Assembly (NCBI GenBank): GCA_943371005.1
Contig: CALRTB020000017.1
Coordinates: forward strand, 5,925-69,924
Length of the DNA stretch: 64,000 nt
Reading direction: 5' to 3'
Source: MRBY01 sp943371005
GTDB taxonomy: Bacteria > Cyanobacteriota > Cyanobacteriia > Cyanobacteriales > MRBY01
Shown here: positions 51,785-60,569 of the stretch, one piece after another
Numbering within the stretch: position 1 is the first letter of the stretch
How the letters are laid out: every line of letters begins with the position of its first letter
Notes under the pieces: model-generated
The model's database searches: none
Told to the model about the DNA's origin: nothing
Seen by the model: only the letters and a program-made list of their open reading frames with translations
Made by a program: the position numbers and the translations under genes

Positions 51785-53149
51785 TTATTTCAGCCACACC
51801 GTTTTGGCATTCACAAAGGTGCGAATCCCGGCGAGGCCCAATTCTCGCCCATAGCCAGAGCGCTTAGTCCCGCCAAAGGGGAGGCGTGGATCAGATTTCA
51901 CCATGCCATTAATAAAGACGGCCCCAGCGTCGAGATCCCGGATAAAGCGTTTTTGTTCTGCTGGGTCATTTGTCCAGGCACTGGCCCCTAAACCAAAGGG
52001 AATATCATTGGCGAGGGCGATCGCCTGATCAAGATCTTTAACCGTAAACACCATCGCCACCGGTGCAAACAGTTCCTCCCGGAGAATCTTCGCTCCTGGG
52101 GGAATCTCCGTCAAAATGGTCGGCGGATAAAAATGACCGGCGCGATCGAGGGGTTGCCCACCGAGCAAAACCTTGGCACCAGCGGCCACAGCTTGATCTA
52201 CTTGGCGGCTGATGTCCTGCAAAATGCTCTCCGTTGCCAGGGGGCCGATATCCGTCTCTGGTTCCATGGGATTGCCGATCTTGAGACTGGCAAATTTGAG
52301 GTGGAGTTTTTCGAGAAATTCGGCGGCGATCGCCTCGTGGAGAATAAACCGTTTTGCCGCAATGCAAGATTGGCCATTATTCATGGTGCGGGCCACGGTG
52401 CCCACAGCCACAGCCTCATCGAGATCCGCCGACGGAAAGACCACAAAGGGATCACTGCCACCAAGTTCCAAGAGCGTCGGTTTAATTTCTTGGCCCGCGA
52501 GACTGGCTAAACTCGCCCCAGCGGGTTCGCTCCCCGTTAAGGTGGCGGCCTTCACCCGGGGATCTTTGATGACCTGCTCTACCTGGGCTGCGCCAATTAA
52601 CAAGGTTTGAAACACCCCTTCCGGAAACCCCGCCGCCTCTAAAATCGCTTCCACGGCGAGGGCGCACTGGGGCACATTGGACGCATGCTTTAACACCGCC
52701 ACATTCCCCGCCATTAAGGCTGGGGCGGCAAAGCGAAAGACTTGCCAGAAGGGAAAATTCCACGGCATTACTGCAAGCAGGAGTCCCAAGGGCTGATAGC
52801 AAACATAACTTTCTGTGGCCTGGGTTTCTGTGTATTCGTTGGCCAAAAACTGTTCGCCGTGTTCGGCATAGTAACGACATACCAAAGCGCATTTTTCGGC
52901 TTCGGCGATCGCACTTTTATGGGTTTTTCCCATTTCCGTGGTGATAATTTCGGCAAATTTACTGGCATCCCGCTCGAGGATCGCCGCCGCATTTTCGAGC
53001 CACTGTCGCCGTTGGCTAAAACTGGTGCGCCGATATGCTTGAAATGCATCCTGGGCCTTGGCTAATTTTGCGTCAATTTCTGCTGGGGTCAGGGCTTTAA
53101 AACGCTGACAGATTTCTCCGGTTGTGGGATTGATCGTGGCGATCGCCAT
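51785..53149 (-). CDS. Succinic semialdehyde dehydrogenase
   Basis: 454 residues, aldehyde dehydrogenase superfamily: Asn131 in 'MPWNFPFWQ', Glu228 in 'LLELGGSDPF', catalytic Cys262 in 'NNGQSCIAAKRF'. Oxidises succinic semialdehyde to succinate with NAD(P)+. Immediately upstream of 2-OGDC on the same strand (44 nt), likely one transcript, so the two enzymes form a 2-oxoglutarate-to-succinate bypass. The numbering of Cys262 agrees with the enzyme I recall from PCC 7002. Confidence 0.9.
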   Translation of the reverse strand: MAIATINPTTGEICQRFKALTPAEIDAKLAKAQDAFQAYRRTSFSQRRQWLENAAAILERDASKFAEIITTEMGKTHKSAIAEAEKCALVCRYYAEHGEQFLANEYTETQATESYVCYQPLGLLLAVMPWNFPFWQVFRFAAPALMAGNVAVLKHASNVPQCALAVEAILEAAGFPEGVFQTLLIGAAQVEQVIKDPRVKAATLTGSEPAGASLASLAGQEIKPTLLELGGSDPFVVFPSADLDEAVAVGTVARTMNNGQSCIAAKRFILHEAIAAEFLEKLHLKFASLKIGNPMEPETDIGPLATESILQDISRQVDQAVAAGAKVLLGGQPLDRAGHFYPPTILTEIPPGAKILREELFAPVAMVFTVKDLDQAIALANDIPFGLGASAWTNDPAEQKRFIRDLDAGAVFINGMVKSDPRLPFGGTKRSGYGRELGLAGIRTFVNAKTVWLK

Positions 53150-53319
53150 AACTCTCTCCTTTGCCGCTGCGGGCTTGAGGCCTCCACTCTTCTCAGTGTA
53201 AGCGGGAATTTTGGCAATTTTTGGCGAGACAGATAAACCTAAACAATCCGTGACATACGTCCAACACAGATTTCCTTATGCAAGGGAGTTTTTAAAGGCA
53301 GCAAATTTAGCCCGGAGCC

Positions 53320-53844
53320 CTAGAGGCGTGTTTCTAAATATTGCGCGATCATCAGTTCTTGGCCTGCACGGGAAGTAATGGTTTGGCGGGTGCGGTGCTT
53401 ATCCCCAACAAATTTGATTTCTTCTTCAAAACTGGCGCCGTCATAGGCGGTCTGGAGTCGCATAACGTGGGGTTGAATCAATTCAAATTCGGCCACAATC
53501 GGTGCAGTGGTCGAAAAACCACGGTCGCGGTACATGAACTGATCCCGAATCCCAAAGATCGTTTCTCCTTTTAGGGGTTTGCGTTGCACATTGGTGTAGG
53601 TGCTTTCCCAGGTTACTTTCGCCCCACATTGAAAGGCTTGATCAGGGGATAATTTGTGGGCGATCGCCAAGGGTTTCAGGTGGGGGTGCTCGGCGGGCAA
53701 AAAGACGACTTCGATTTCTGAAATGGCCTCCAGGGGCTCCTGGTCACTGTTGAGGGTGTAGTAGCGGCGCTGGGAATGCCACCGACCGGCGGAGCGCTGA
53801 AAAAAGGCGGTGCTGGCACTGGGCGAAGTCGCAAGTAAATTCAT
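53320..53844 (-). CDS. CpeS/CpcS-family phycobiliprotein bilin lyase (CpcU-like)
   Basis: 174 residues. The N-terminal 'FFQRSAGRWHSQRRYYTL' is the CpeS/CpcS family signature, and the C-terminal 'RTRQTITSRAGQELMIAQYLETRL' resembles the CpcU branch. The family is a lipocalin-like beta-barrel. CpcS-I/CpcU heterodimers attach phycocyanobilin to Cys82-type positions of phycocyanin and allophycocyanin. The subclass within the family is tentative. Starts at ATG 53844. Confidence 0.75.
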   Translation of the reverse strand: MNLLATSPSASTAFFQRSAGRWHSQRRYYTLNSDQEPLEAISEIEVVFLPAEHPHLKPLAIAHKLSPDQAFQCGAKVTWESTYTNVQRKPLKGETIFGIRDQFMYRDRGFSTTAPIVAEFELIQPHVMRLQTAYDGASFEEEIKFVGDKHRTRQTITSRAGQELMIAQYLETRL

Positions 53845-53955
53845 GGGCGAAGAGCTTCGAGAGCTGCTGCAAATGTCAATGCTTAGTTTATATATTGTTA
53901 CATTCTATGGTGATTCTGGGCAAGGCAAGGGCGATCGCCTTACCCAGCAGAGACC

Positions 53956-54156
53956 CTACTTTACGTACTGCCACTGATTGCGAATGAGGGAAAGAAAGGT
54001 GGCATACCCCGCAGAGGTAGACGGAAAATCAGGTTTGTAAAATTCCGGAAACTCCGTATAGGGACGCCAGGGGTCAAAGGCTTTTAACCTAAGATGTAGT
54101 ACCCCTTCAGACGCACCACCGTTGGGACTCCAGGTCATTTGGCCAGCTGCTTGCAT
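53956..54156 (-). CDS. 66-residue protein, unknown
   Basis: ATG 54156 has a strong SD, TAAGGAG, about 9 nt upstream. The product is MQAAGQMTWSPNGGASEGVL followed by 'HLRLKAFDPWRPYTEFPEFYKPDFPSTSAGYATFLSLIRNQWQYVK'; it is aromatic, with no TM segment. The good SD and composition argue for a real gene. I do not recognise it; proximity to the bilin lyase gene may be chance. Confidence 0.6.
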   Translation of the reverse strand: MQAAGQMTWSPNGGASEGVLHLRLKAFDPWRPYTEFPEFYKPDFPSTSAGYATFLSLIRNQWQYVK

Positions 54157-54343
54157 GGTTTTTTACTCCTTAATTGAAATAGTCAATGAGTATTTATAAC
54201 TATTTATTTTGGAGAAATGACCCAGAGTTTCCGTGGGATTTGTTACGGGATCGGGGAGAAATATGCGCAAGTGTTAACTTTTTGTAATATTTTCACCCAA
54301 GTTGGCGATCGCCTTTTTCTTTTCTCTGAGAAATTAATTTGGC

Positions 54344-55891
54344 TTAAATCGATTCCTCCGTAAGCTGGGCCATGATTGCAGCAGGAGCCTGGGTGGTATC
54401 CAGGGTTTTAACCAGGGGGCGCTCCTCTGGGGTGAAAGAGTCAAACTGCTCCTGTTGGCTAGTAAGAAGATCTGCCGTTGCATCGGAAATATCGTTGGTG
54501 CGGGTTGTTAACCGTTGAGCTAAAACCGGCAATGGTGCTTGGCAGTGGAAGATTTCTAAGGGAATATCTTGGTCGGCACAGGCTTTAACCACATTTTTAC
54601 GGTAGACAAGTTTGTCATACTTGGCATCGAGAATCACCGTAAAACCCTGTTTGGCGAGTAGTAAACCCAGCTCCTGTAGACGGGTGTAAGTTTGCTCATT
54701 CATCGCTTCACTGTAAAGGCTGTCATCCCCTTTCGTCTCTAAAGCTAGACCCGCTAAATGTTTGCGCACGGCATCAGAGCGTAGTTGAATCCCATTCCAT
54801 TGACGGGCCGCCGCGCGAGCCACCGTTGATTTGCCAGCACCGGACAAGCCGCACATCACAATTACTTTTCCCTGAGGGCGTTGGGTATAGCGCCAGGCTA
54901 AGTCGTAGTAATCGGAAGCGGTGGCAGCGGCCTGGATTTTTGCTTCTGGGGCGATCGCCGGATCATCTAAAAGAAACGACGTCACCTTTGCGCGCACATA
55001 GGCCTGGCGACTCAGATATAGGGGTAAAACCTGAAGCCCTTCCCAATCTCCGGTACGTTCGGCATAGGTATTGAGAAAAGCATTACCCAGTTCCCTAGCG
55101 CCCCGAGCGTCCAGATCCATCACCGTGAAAGCCACGTCATACATGGTATCCACGAACCGAAAAGGCTCATTGAATTCAATGCGGTCAAACAATTGAATCT
55201 GATCCTGCCAAAAACAAATATTGCGCAGGTGCAGATCGCCATGGCATTCTTTGATTTTTTCTTCGCGGCGGCGTTTGGTAAAAATTTCCTCCCGGCTAGC
55301 AAAGAAATTGTCTGTAAATTGCTTGGTTTGCTCGAAGCGATCCTGGGTCTGGACGGTGCCAATATATTTAGCTGTTTGGGCGTAGTTTTCATCAATGGCC
55401 TGACGGATTTTGGCAATTTCTCCAAAGCCGAGGATGTAATCATTAGTAGTCGCCTGTTGGTGGAAATCAGCGACGGCTTTTCCCAGTTGCACCATGTGAT
55501 CTTCGGTGAGAGTGCCTGCAGTAAACATCTCACTCAACAGATTCTCCTGGGGGAATTGACGCATTTTCACGGCATATTCCACCACTTCCCCTGCCCCGTC
55601 AAAGGCGTAGGTTTGGCCGTCGTAGGTAATGGGCAGCACTTCTAAGTACAGATCAGCAGCCAGGGCGCGATTTAACTCCAGCTCCACGCCACAGAAATGT
55701 TGACGTTTGTCTAGGGTCGAAAAATCCAGGAAGCCAAAATTAACCGCCTTTTTGATTTTGTAGGCATAGTCCCCGGTCAAAAACACATAGGACACATGGG
55801 TTTGCACTAAGGCGATCGCCCCTTGGGTCGGGTGGGGATACATCGCAGGCTGTTGTAGCGCTTCAATCAAGGCCGAGATCGAATGGGACAT
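54344..55891 (-). CDS. Aminoglycoside-phosphotransferase-like domain fused to P-loop kinase
   Basis: 515 residues. The N-terminal half (1 to about 325) is APH/choline-kinase-like (COG2187): 'TGDYAYKIKKAVNFGFLDFSTL' with the ATP-binding Lys and 'KECHGDLHLRNICFW...LFDRIEFNEPFRFVDTMYDVAF' with the HGDLHxxN catalytic loop and D. The C-terminal AAA_33-type kinase (about 340-510) starts 'VIVMCGLSGAGKSTVARAAA' (P-loop). Such fusions are widespread but uncharacterised. The substrate is unknown, and antibiotic resistance is not implied. Confidence 0.82.
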   Translation of the reverse strand: MSHSISALIEALQQPAMYPHPTQGAIALVQTHVSYVFLTGDYAYKIKKAVNFGFLDFSTLDKRQHFCGVELELNRALAADLYLEVLPITYDGQTYAFDGAGEVVEYAVKMRQFPQENLLSEMFTAGTLTEDHMVQLGKAVADFHQQATTNDYILGFGEIAKIRQAIDENYAQTAKYIGTVQTQDRFEQTKQFTDNFFASREEIFTKRRREEKIKECHGDLHLRNICFWQDQIQLFDRIEFNEPFRFVDTMYDVAFTVMDLDARGARELGNAFLNTYAERTGDWEGLQVLPLYLSRQAYVRAKVTSFLLDDPAIAPEAKIQAAATASDYYDLAWRYTQRPQGKVIVMCGLSGAGKSTVARAAARQWNGIQLRSDAVRKHLAGLALETKGDDSLYSEAMNEQTYTRLQELGLLLAKQGFTVILDAKYDKLVYRKNVVKACADQDIPLEIFHCQAPLPVLAQRLTTRTNDISDATADLLTSQQEQFDSFTPEERPLVKTLDTTQAPAAIMAQLTEESI

Positions 55892-56123
55892 CTAAAAATT
55901 TCACCGTAGAAGATATTGAGGTTTATTGTGCCATCTTGCTTCGGTTCCCTCTGTCCACAGTCTGGTCAAATTTCATTTTGTCTAAATTAATTTAGTATTT
56001 TTATGAAGCAGTGCTTGGTTAAAGTTGAATTTGAATCGTTTGCAAAGTAGGTGCTGACAGGGCCTCAAAAAAGTCCTTAAATGAAAAGCACAGATCCTAA
56101 GACAGAACATAGAGGCGTTGAGG

Positions 56124-57212
56124 ATGAAAATCGGTGTCCCCAAGGAAATCAAAGACCAAGAATTTCGGGTTGGTTTATCACCGAGCAGTGTGCAAGTCCT
56201 CGCCAGTGCCGGTCATCATATTTTTGTCGAGGTAGGGGCGGGCCTTGGTTCTGGGTTTACGGATGCGGAATACCAACAGGCCGGAGCCGAAATAGTTACC
56301 ACGGCAGCGATCGCCTGGGAGCAAGACCTGGTCGTCAAAGTTAAAGAACCGCTCCCCTCAGAATATGATTTGTTGCGGCCTGGACAAATTCTATTTACCT
56401 ATCTCCATTTGGCAGCCGACCGCCAGCTCACAGAACATTTAATGCAATCGGGCGTGACGGCGATCGCCTATGAAACGGTCACTGATAGTAAGGGGAATTT
56501 ACCGCTGCTTGCGCCGATGAGTGTCATTGCTGGACGCTTGGCGGTGCAGTTTGGGGCCCGCTATCTCGAAAAACAGCAAGGGGGCAAAGGTGTTTTACTG
56601 GGGGGCGTCCCTGGCGTTGGACCGGGTCGGGTGATGATTCTTGGTGGGGGCACCGTTGGCACCGAAGCGGCAAAAATGGCCATGGGTCTTGGGGCTCAGG
56701 TACAGATCCTCGACATTAATGTGGATCGCCTCAGTTATTTAGAAACGCTCTTTGGCTCCCGGGTGGAGCTACTCTACAACACACCGACCCAAATTCAACG
56801 CTGGTTACCCCTCGCCGATCTAGTGATTGGGGCAGTGCTTTTACCGGGCAAACGCGCACCGATTTTAGTATCCCGCGCCGCCGTTAAACAGATGAAACAG
56901 GGATCTGTGATTATCGATGTGGCTGTAGACCAAGGGGGCTGTATCGAAACCCTCCGACCCACCAGCCACAGCGCTCCCACTTATTTAGAGGAAGGAGTGG
57001 TACATTTTGGGGTGCCAAATATGCCGGGAGCCGTACCCTGGACGGCAACCCAAGCCCTCAATAACAGCACTTTGCCCTATGTTCTTCAACTGGCTAATCA
57101 AGGTCTGGGAGCCATTAAACAAAATCCGGCGATCGCCCAGGGGTTAAATATTGCCGAGCGGCGTTTGGTACATCCTTCGGTGCGAGAAGTTTTTCCCGAT
57201 TTAGCCGGCTAA
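56124..57212 (+). CDS. ald: Alanine dehydrogenase
   Basis: 362 residues from ATG 56124 (TTG 56118 in frame). Reversible NAD-dependent oxidative deamination of alanine to pyruvate. Motifs 'MKIGVPKEIKDQEFRVGLSP', the catalytic 'TYLHLAADRQLTEHLMQSGVTAIAYETV', the NAD fold 'VMILGGGTVGTEAAKMAMGLG' and 'VAVDQGGCIET'. The 3' end lies 16 nt from the convergent recombinase gene. Confidence 0.95.
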   Translation: MKIGVPKEIKDQEFRVGLSPSSVQVLASAGHHIFVEVGAGLGSGFTDAEYQQAGAEIVTTAAIAWEQDLVVKVKEPLPSEYDLLRPGQILFTYLHLAADRQLTEHLMQSGVTAIAYETVTDSKGNLPLLAPMSVIAGRLAVQFGARYLEKQQGGKGVLLGGVPGVGPGRVMILGGGTVGTEAAKMAMGLGAQVQILDINVDRLSYLETLFGSRVELLYNTPTQIQRWLPLADLVIGAVLLPGKRAPILVSRAAVKQMKQGSVIIDVAVDQGGCIETLRPTSHSAPTYLEEGVVHFGVPNMPGAVPWTATQALNNSTLPYVLQLANQGLGAIKQNPAIAQGLNIAERRLVHPSVREVFPDLAG

Positions 57213-57228
57213 ATGTTTCGGGGGATTG

Positions 57229-58194
57229 CTAAATCAGATTTGCCAAGAGGTCTGTAATTTCCCCTTGTACATCTCGGCGGTTGTCATCGTAAATCATCAA
57301 GGTATTGAGATCCGCGTGACGAGAAAACTTTTGTACCTTACGCACGTCTCCATTGGTTGCATCAAGGGCGGCTGTAATCCCAGAGTGACGAATGCGGTGG
57401 GGCGATAATAATTTTGTGACGCCGGCGGCCTTGGCTGTCTTCCGGACTAACTGGTAAATGGCAGTCCCCGTGAGACGGTGGCCCAGGTGGGCACGATCAA
57501 GGGCAATAAACAATGGCTGAATTTTACTTTTAGATCCAGGGCGGACGGCTAACCAAGCTTTGAGGGCCGTAATTGTCGCTGCAGAGAGAGTCACCCACTG
57601 TTTTTGGCGACCTTTTCCCTTGCCTAAAATTGCTAGCGATCGCCGTTCGAGATCTAAATCTTCTAAATTGGTTTGGACAATTTCATTCCGTCGCAGCGCA
57701 TTATCCCAGAGCAACCTCAAAATAGCGTAATCACGCTTGCCCTTAATGGTCTTCTGGTTGGGGATTTTCAAAATTTGTCGATAAACAGTTTGTGAAATCC
57801 CGGTAGTATCTCGATAGCGACTGACCTTTTCTCCTTTAATGCCACCGAGGGTGTAGCGACATTGCCCTAATTGATTCGCTAAACGAACCAATGCTTTGAG
57901 GGCCGCGAGACGACGGTTAATTGTAGCTTCCTTGAGGCAACGGACATCCCGTAAATGATTTTTGTAGCGCAATACGAGGGCAAGGGCTTGGGGCTGCTCT
58001 AGATTTAGAAAGGCTTCGACCAAAAGCGGCGTGGCTTCATTGGCATCGGCCACAAACCGAAAAAAATCACGAATATCTTTTTTGTAAGCCCGCCAGGTAT
58101 GGGGAGATTTTTGGTTTTCAAGGAGTTGGCTCAGGATATCAGGATTGTCCGCAGGGACAGAAAAAGGGCCAAGGCTAGCCAGGGATGTTTCCAT
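57229..58194 (-). CDS. Tyrosine recombinase (XerC/XerD-like)
   Basis: 321 residues. A SAM-like core-binding N-terminal domain (about 20-120) and a catalytic domain. The active-site set is present: Arg in 'LLWDNALRRNEIVQ', His-x-x-Arg in 'LSPHRIRHSGITAAL', His in 'FSRHADLNTL' and the Tyr nucleophile in 'LMIYDDNRR'. Lysine in the beta-hairpin is also plausible ('GKGKGRQKQWV'). A 12-6-12 inverted-repeat site like dif lies 48 nt upstream of its start. Single housekeeping-type copy with no phage or conjugation genes near, so Xer-like chromosome resolution is more likely than phage integration. Confidence 0.85.
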   Translation of the reverse strand: METSLASLGPFSVPADNPDILSQLLENQKSPHTWRAYKKDIRDFFRFVADANEATPLLVEAFLNLEQPQALALVLRYKNHLRDVRCLKEATINRRLAALKALVRLANQLGQCRYTLGGIKGEKVSRYRDTTGISQTVYRQILKIPNQKTIKGKRDYAILRLLWDNALRRNEIVQTNLEDLDLERRSLAILGKGKGRQKQWVTLSAATITALKAWLAVRPGSKSKIQPLFIALDRAHLGHRLTGTAIYQLVRKTAKAAGVTKLLSPHRIRHSGITAALDATNGDVRKVQKFSRHADLNTLMIYDDNRRDVQGEITDLLANLI

Positions 58195-58241
58195 AATCGG
58201 CGATCGCTTAAATCTTGAATTTAACTACATTTTAGCTGTTT

Positions 58242-58271
58242 AGCTTACGATAATTATAGTTTTCGTAAGCT
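58242..58271. other. dif-like recombination site candidate
   Basis: Left arm AGCTTACGATAA (58242-58253), 6-nt spacer TTATAG, right arm TTTTCGTAAGCT (58260-58271). The arms are inverted repeats matching 11 of 12 positions. Two 11-12-nt arms around a 6-nt spacer is the Xer dif layout, and read on the minus strand one arm begins TTAT as in E. coli and B. subtilis dif. It lies just upstream of the tyrosine recombinase gene. It could instead be an autoregulatory operator. Confidence 0.5.
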
Positions 58272-58342
58272 TATTTTAATTGCATTTATCAATGGCCCCT
58301 ACCCCACCCCAACTATCTAAATTGAGACTGAGTAGAGGCGTT

Positions 58343-59065
58343 TTAGGAAGAAGGGCGACGGTCAAAGAGTAGCCACCAGGCCACACCAAAAAATGGCACA
58401 AAACGCAGTGTTTGCCAGACGCTATCCTTGGCGGTGAGATCGCCCATGAGAAAAATTTGAATAAACCAAAAACAGAGGAGATCTACCATAAAGGCAACGG
58501 TGAGGCGGCTATCCCCCAGGCGCAAGAGAAAGTAATCAAGGCGATCACCGAGGAGACGAAATTCAGGACGAGCCAGACCAAACCAACCAATGGTAATAAT
58601 CCCAACGCAGATTCCCACCCAGGCGAAAAGACGAGTAAACCAGGGTTTAGGCAAGAAAGGTTGAGGGGAAATAGAGCGCCGGAGTGCCATATAGGGCAGC
58701 AAAAAAACATTGGTGAGAAACATCCCTAAGCCCCAGAAAGCGAAGTATGGCAAATGTTGACCCTTGCGATCGCCCGCCATGACTGGCAGAAAAAGCCACA
58801 TCCAAGCGATGGCAAAATTAAAGAGAGCTTCATCTACGGGATTGAGCACCGGGGCCAAAGGCGATCGCCAACCCAGAGAATTTAAAATCGGCAGCACAAA
58901 AAAGAAATTGAGCGATTCTTGTTTTACCTCGGTCAATGTCACCGGTTGTAGTTGCCACAAAGGTTCGCCGCCGAAGGGAAAATGACTCGGAGCAAGGAGT
59001 AAAGAACCCACATAAAGCAGCCAAAAACCCCAAAAAAAGTTTAATTTTAGATTCATTACCATCAA
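58343..59065 (-). CDS. Polytopic membrane protein, unknown
   Basis: 240 residues with about six TM helices. A conserved-looking motif 'WFGLARPEFRLLGDRLDYFLLRLGDSRLTVAFMVDLLCFWFIQIFLMGDL' precedes a C-terminal TM and basic tail. This pattern resembles cyanobacterial/chloroplast conserved membrane proteins of unknown function. Two near-adjacent Met (58343 gene begins MMVMNLK) leave the exact start open. Confidence 0.7.
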   Translation of the reverse strand: MMVMNLKLNFFWGFWLLYVGSLLLAPSHFPFGGEPLWQLQPVTLTEVKQESLNFFFVLPILNSLGWRSPLAPVLNPVDEALFNFAIAWMWLFLPVMAGDRKGQHLPYFAFWGLGMFLTNVFLLPYMALRRSISPQPFLPKPWFTRLFAWVGICVGIITIGWFGLARPEFRLLGDRLDYFLLRLGDSRLTVAFMVDLLCFWFIQIFLMGDLTAKDSVWQTLRFVPFFGVAWWLLFDRRPSS

Positions 59066-59258
59066 GATATTACTTTTTCTGTTTCACCCTAGAATACTGG
59101 TGCAGGCATCGCTATGGTCGGAGGTAATGGTTCGATATTGGAGATAATTCGCTGCAATTAAAGAATCCTTTCTTTCTGTCTCGTACGCCCCAAAAGCTCG
59201 TTAGGATCAAAACGGAAAATTTAATCCTTATATTGAGCTTCAGTAAGTAAAAATTCTT

Positions 59259-59723
59259 ATGCCTACATTACAAGATTTTTTTCAGATCAATCATTTAACC
59301 AGTAACGATTATTGTGTTTTTGGGGTCGCCAGTTGTTTTGTTCGGGAGGAAGGCGAAACCCAGGCGGTTTCCATCCTAGAACCGATTCCTTCGGCCGCCC
59401 TTGAAGCACTACTTAAGGGAATTCCCACCTCCTATCGGGTCGCCCAAGCTTTGCCCCTTGGGGATGTTATCCAAGCGGATCAAATCACTTTGCCCACAGC
59501 CCTAGGCGATCGCCTCCAAATTCCCGATGACTTTTTAGAACGCACCGCTGCCGCCGCCCGCACCTACAAGCGCCGCCCCGAAGCCCAAGGCCACATTCCC
59601 CTAGGGACACTCCACGAGGAGTTCAACCATTCCACCGCGAAAAAGCGCGTCCTCAATCAGGTTAATATCGTCAACACAGAGGACAATGTGAAACAACATG
59701 CCCATACCCACAAAGTTCTCTAG
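59259..59723 (+). CDS. Cyanobacterial conserved hypothetical protein
   Basis: 154 residues, soluble, no signal peptide. 'PTLQDFFQINHLTSNDYCVFGVASCFVREEGE' then an alpha/beta part, a basic patch 'ARTYKRRPEAQGHIPLGTLHEEFN' and His-rich end 'NVKQHAHTHKVL'. I cannot place it in a family. It lies 32 nt before the GST gene, possibly co-transcribed. Confidence 0.65.
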   Translation: MPTLQDFFQINHLTSNDYCVFGVASCFVREEGETQAVSILEPIPSAALEALLKGIPTSYRVAQALPLGDVIQADQITLPTALGDRLQIPDDFLERTAAAARTYKRRPEAQGHIPLGTLHEEFNHSTAKKRVLNQVNIVNTEDNVKQHAHTHKVL

Positions 59724-59755
59724 ATGAATTTATTGGCCGAACAAAAACTTCCATT

Positions 59756-60316
59756 ATGCTGAAACTCTATGGTGGGGCGCGTAGCCGTGCCTCAATTGTG
59801 CGTTGGTACCTCGAAGAGCTCGGTGCTGACTATGAATTTGTCCTCCTCGATATGCAGGCGGGCGAACACAAGCAACCAGATTTCCTGGCCCTAAATCCCT
59901 TTGGGAAAGTGCCTGTCTTAACCGATGGCGAGGTCACTCTGTTTGAATCCGGTGCTATTTTGCTTTACCTTGCGGAAAAATTTGGTCACCTCGGTACTTC
60001 CCCGGCAGATAAGGCGATCGCCTACCAATGGGTGTTATTTGCCAACTCGACCTTTGCCATGGGACTCACCCCGGCTGAAAATCGCAATGAAGTCATGGCC
60101 CGTTACTTGCAGCCGCTGAATGATATTTTGCAAAACACGGCTTTTCTCTTAGGGGAAGCGTTTACGGTGGCGGATGTGGCCATCGGTTCGATCCTCGCTT
60201 ACATTCCTTTGATGTTCCAAGATGTGGATCTCAGCGCTTACCCAGCCCTCCAAGCTTATTTAAAACGATTAGGCGATCGCCCCGCTTTCCAAAAAGCGAT
60301 TATGAATCGCGGTTAA
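59756..60316 (+). CDS. Glutathione S-transferase
   Basis: 186 residues. GST-N (1-80): 'LKLYGGARSRASIVRWYLEELGADYEFVLLD', cis-Pro in 'NPFGKVPVLTDGEVTLFESGAILLYLAEKFG'. GST-C with 'FTVADVAIGSILAYIP'. The N-terminal catalytic Ser is 'SRAS'. A small theta/beta-type GST; substrate unknown. The gene ends before a bidirectional terminator shared with psbK. Confidence 0.9.
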   Translation: MLKLYGGARSRASIVRWYLEELGADYEFVLLDMQAGEHKQPDFLALNPFGKVPVLTDGEVTLFESGAILLYLAEKFGHLGTSPADKAIAYQWVLFANSTFAMGLTPAENRNEVMARYLQPLNDILQNTAFLLGEAFTVADVAIGSILAYIPLMFQDVDLSAYPALQAYLKRLGDRPAFQKAIMNRG

Positions 60317-60347
60317 TTCTCGTTACATTTAGTTACAAAAAACAAAA

Positions 60348-60369
60348 AAGCATCCTTTCGGGGATGCTT
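60348..60369. terminator. Bidirectional terminator between GST and psbK
   Basis: AAGCATCC (60348-60355) pairs with GGATGCTT (60362-60369) around a 6-nt loop. The A-run at 60344-60349 and T-rich 60375-60385 serve opposite strands. Confidence 0.8.
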
Positions 60370-60405
60370 AATCAATTTCTTTTTTAAATAATTCAAAAAT
60401 GGTGT

Positions 60406-60543
60406 TTATTTGAAGCCCACTGCCGCTTGCCATACAAATGCCAACAGCAAGAAGAACAAAGGAATTAGAGGCAAAACATCCACGAGGGGATCGAAAATTG
60501 AGTAGGCCTCAGGTAATTTCGCAAGTAATAATGCCGCTTCCAT
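60406..60543 (-). CDS. psbK: Photosystem II reaction centre protein K
   Basis: 45 residues: MEAALLLAKLPEAYSIFDPL followed by 'VDVLPLIPLFFLLLAFVWQAAVGFK'. The 'KLPEAYxxFDPLVDVLPxIPxFFxLLAFVWQAAVxFR' pattern is diagnostic of PsbK, a single-helix PSII subunit near CP43; the first residues are a cleaved leader. ATG 60543 has AAGGA 7 nt upstream. It lies directly after tgt, an arrangement I recall from other cyanobacteria. Too short for ordinary gene calls. Confidence 0.95.
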   Translation of the reverse strand: MEAALLLAKLPEAYSIFDPLVDVLPLIPLFFLLLAFVWQAAVGFK

Positions 60544-60569
60544 ATATTTCCTTGTTGAACTGATTTTTC

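Noticed and set aside
54344..55891. Aminoglycoside resistance gene
   Set aside because: The APH-like half is part of a chromosomal two-kinase fusion of unknown substrate; nothing indicates resistance.
57229..58194. Prophage integrase interpretation
   Set aside because: No phage, excisionase or conjugation genes nearby; neighbours are housekeeping genes.
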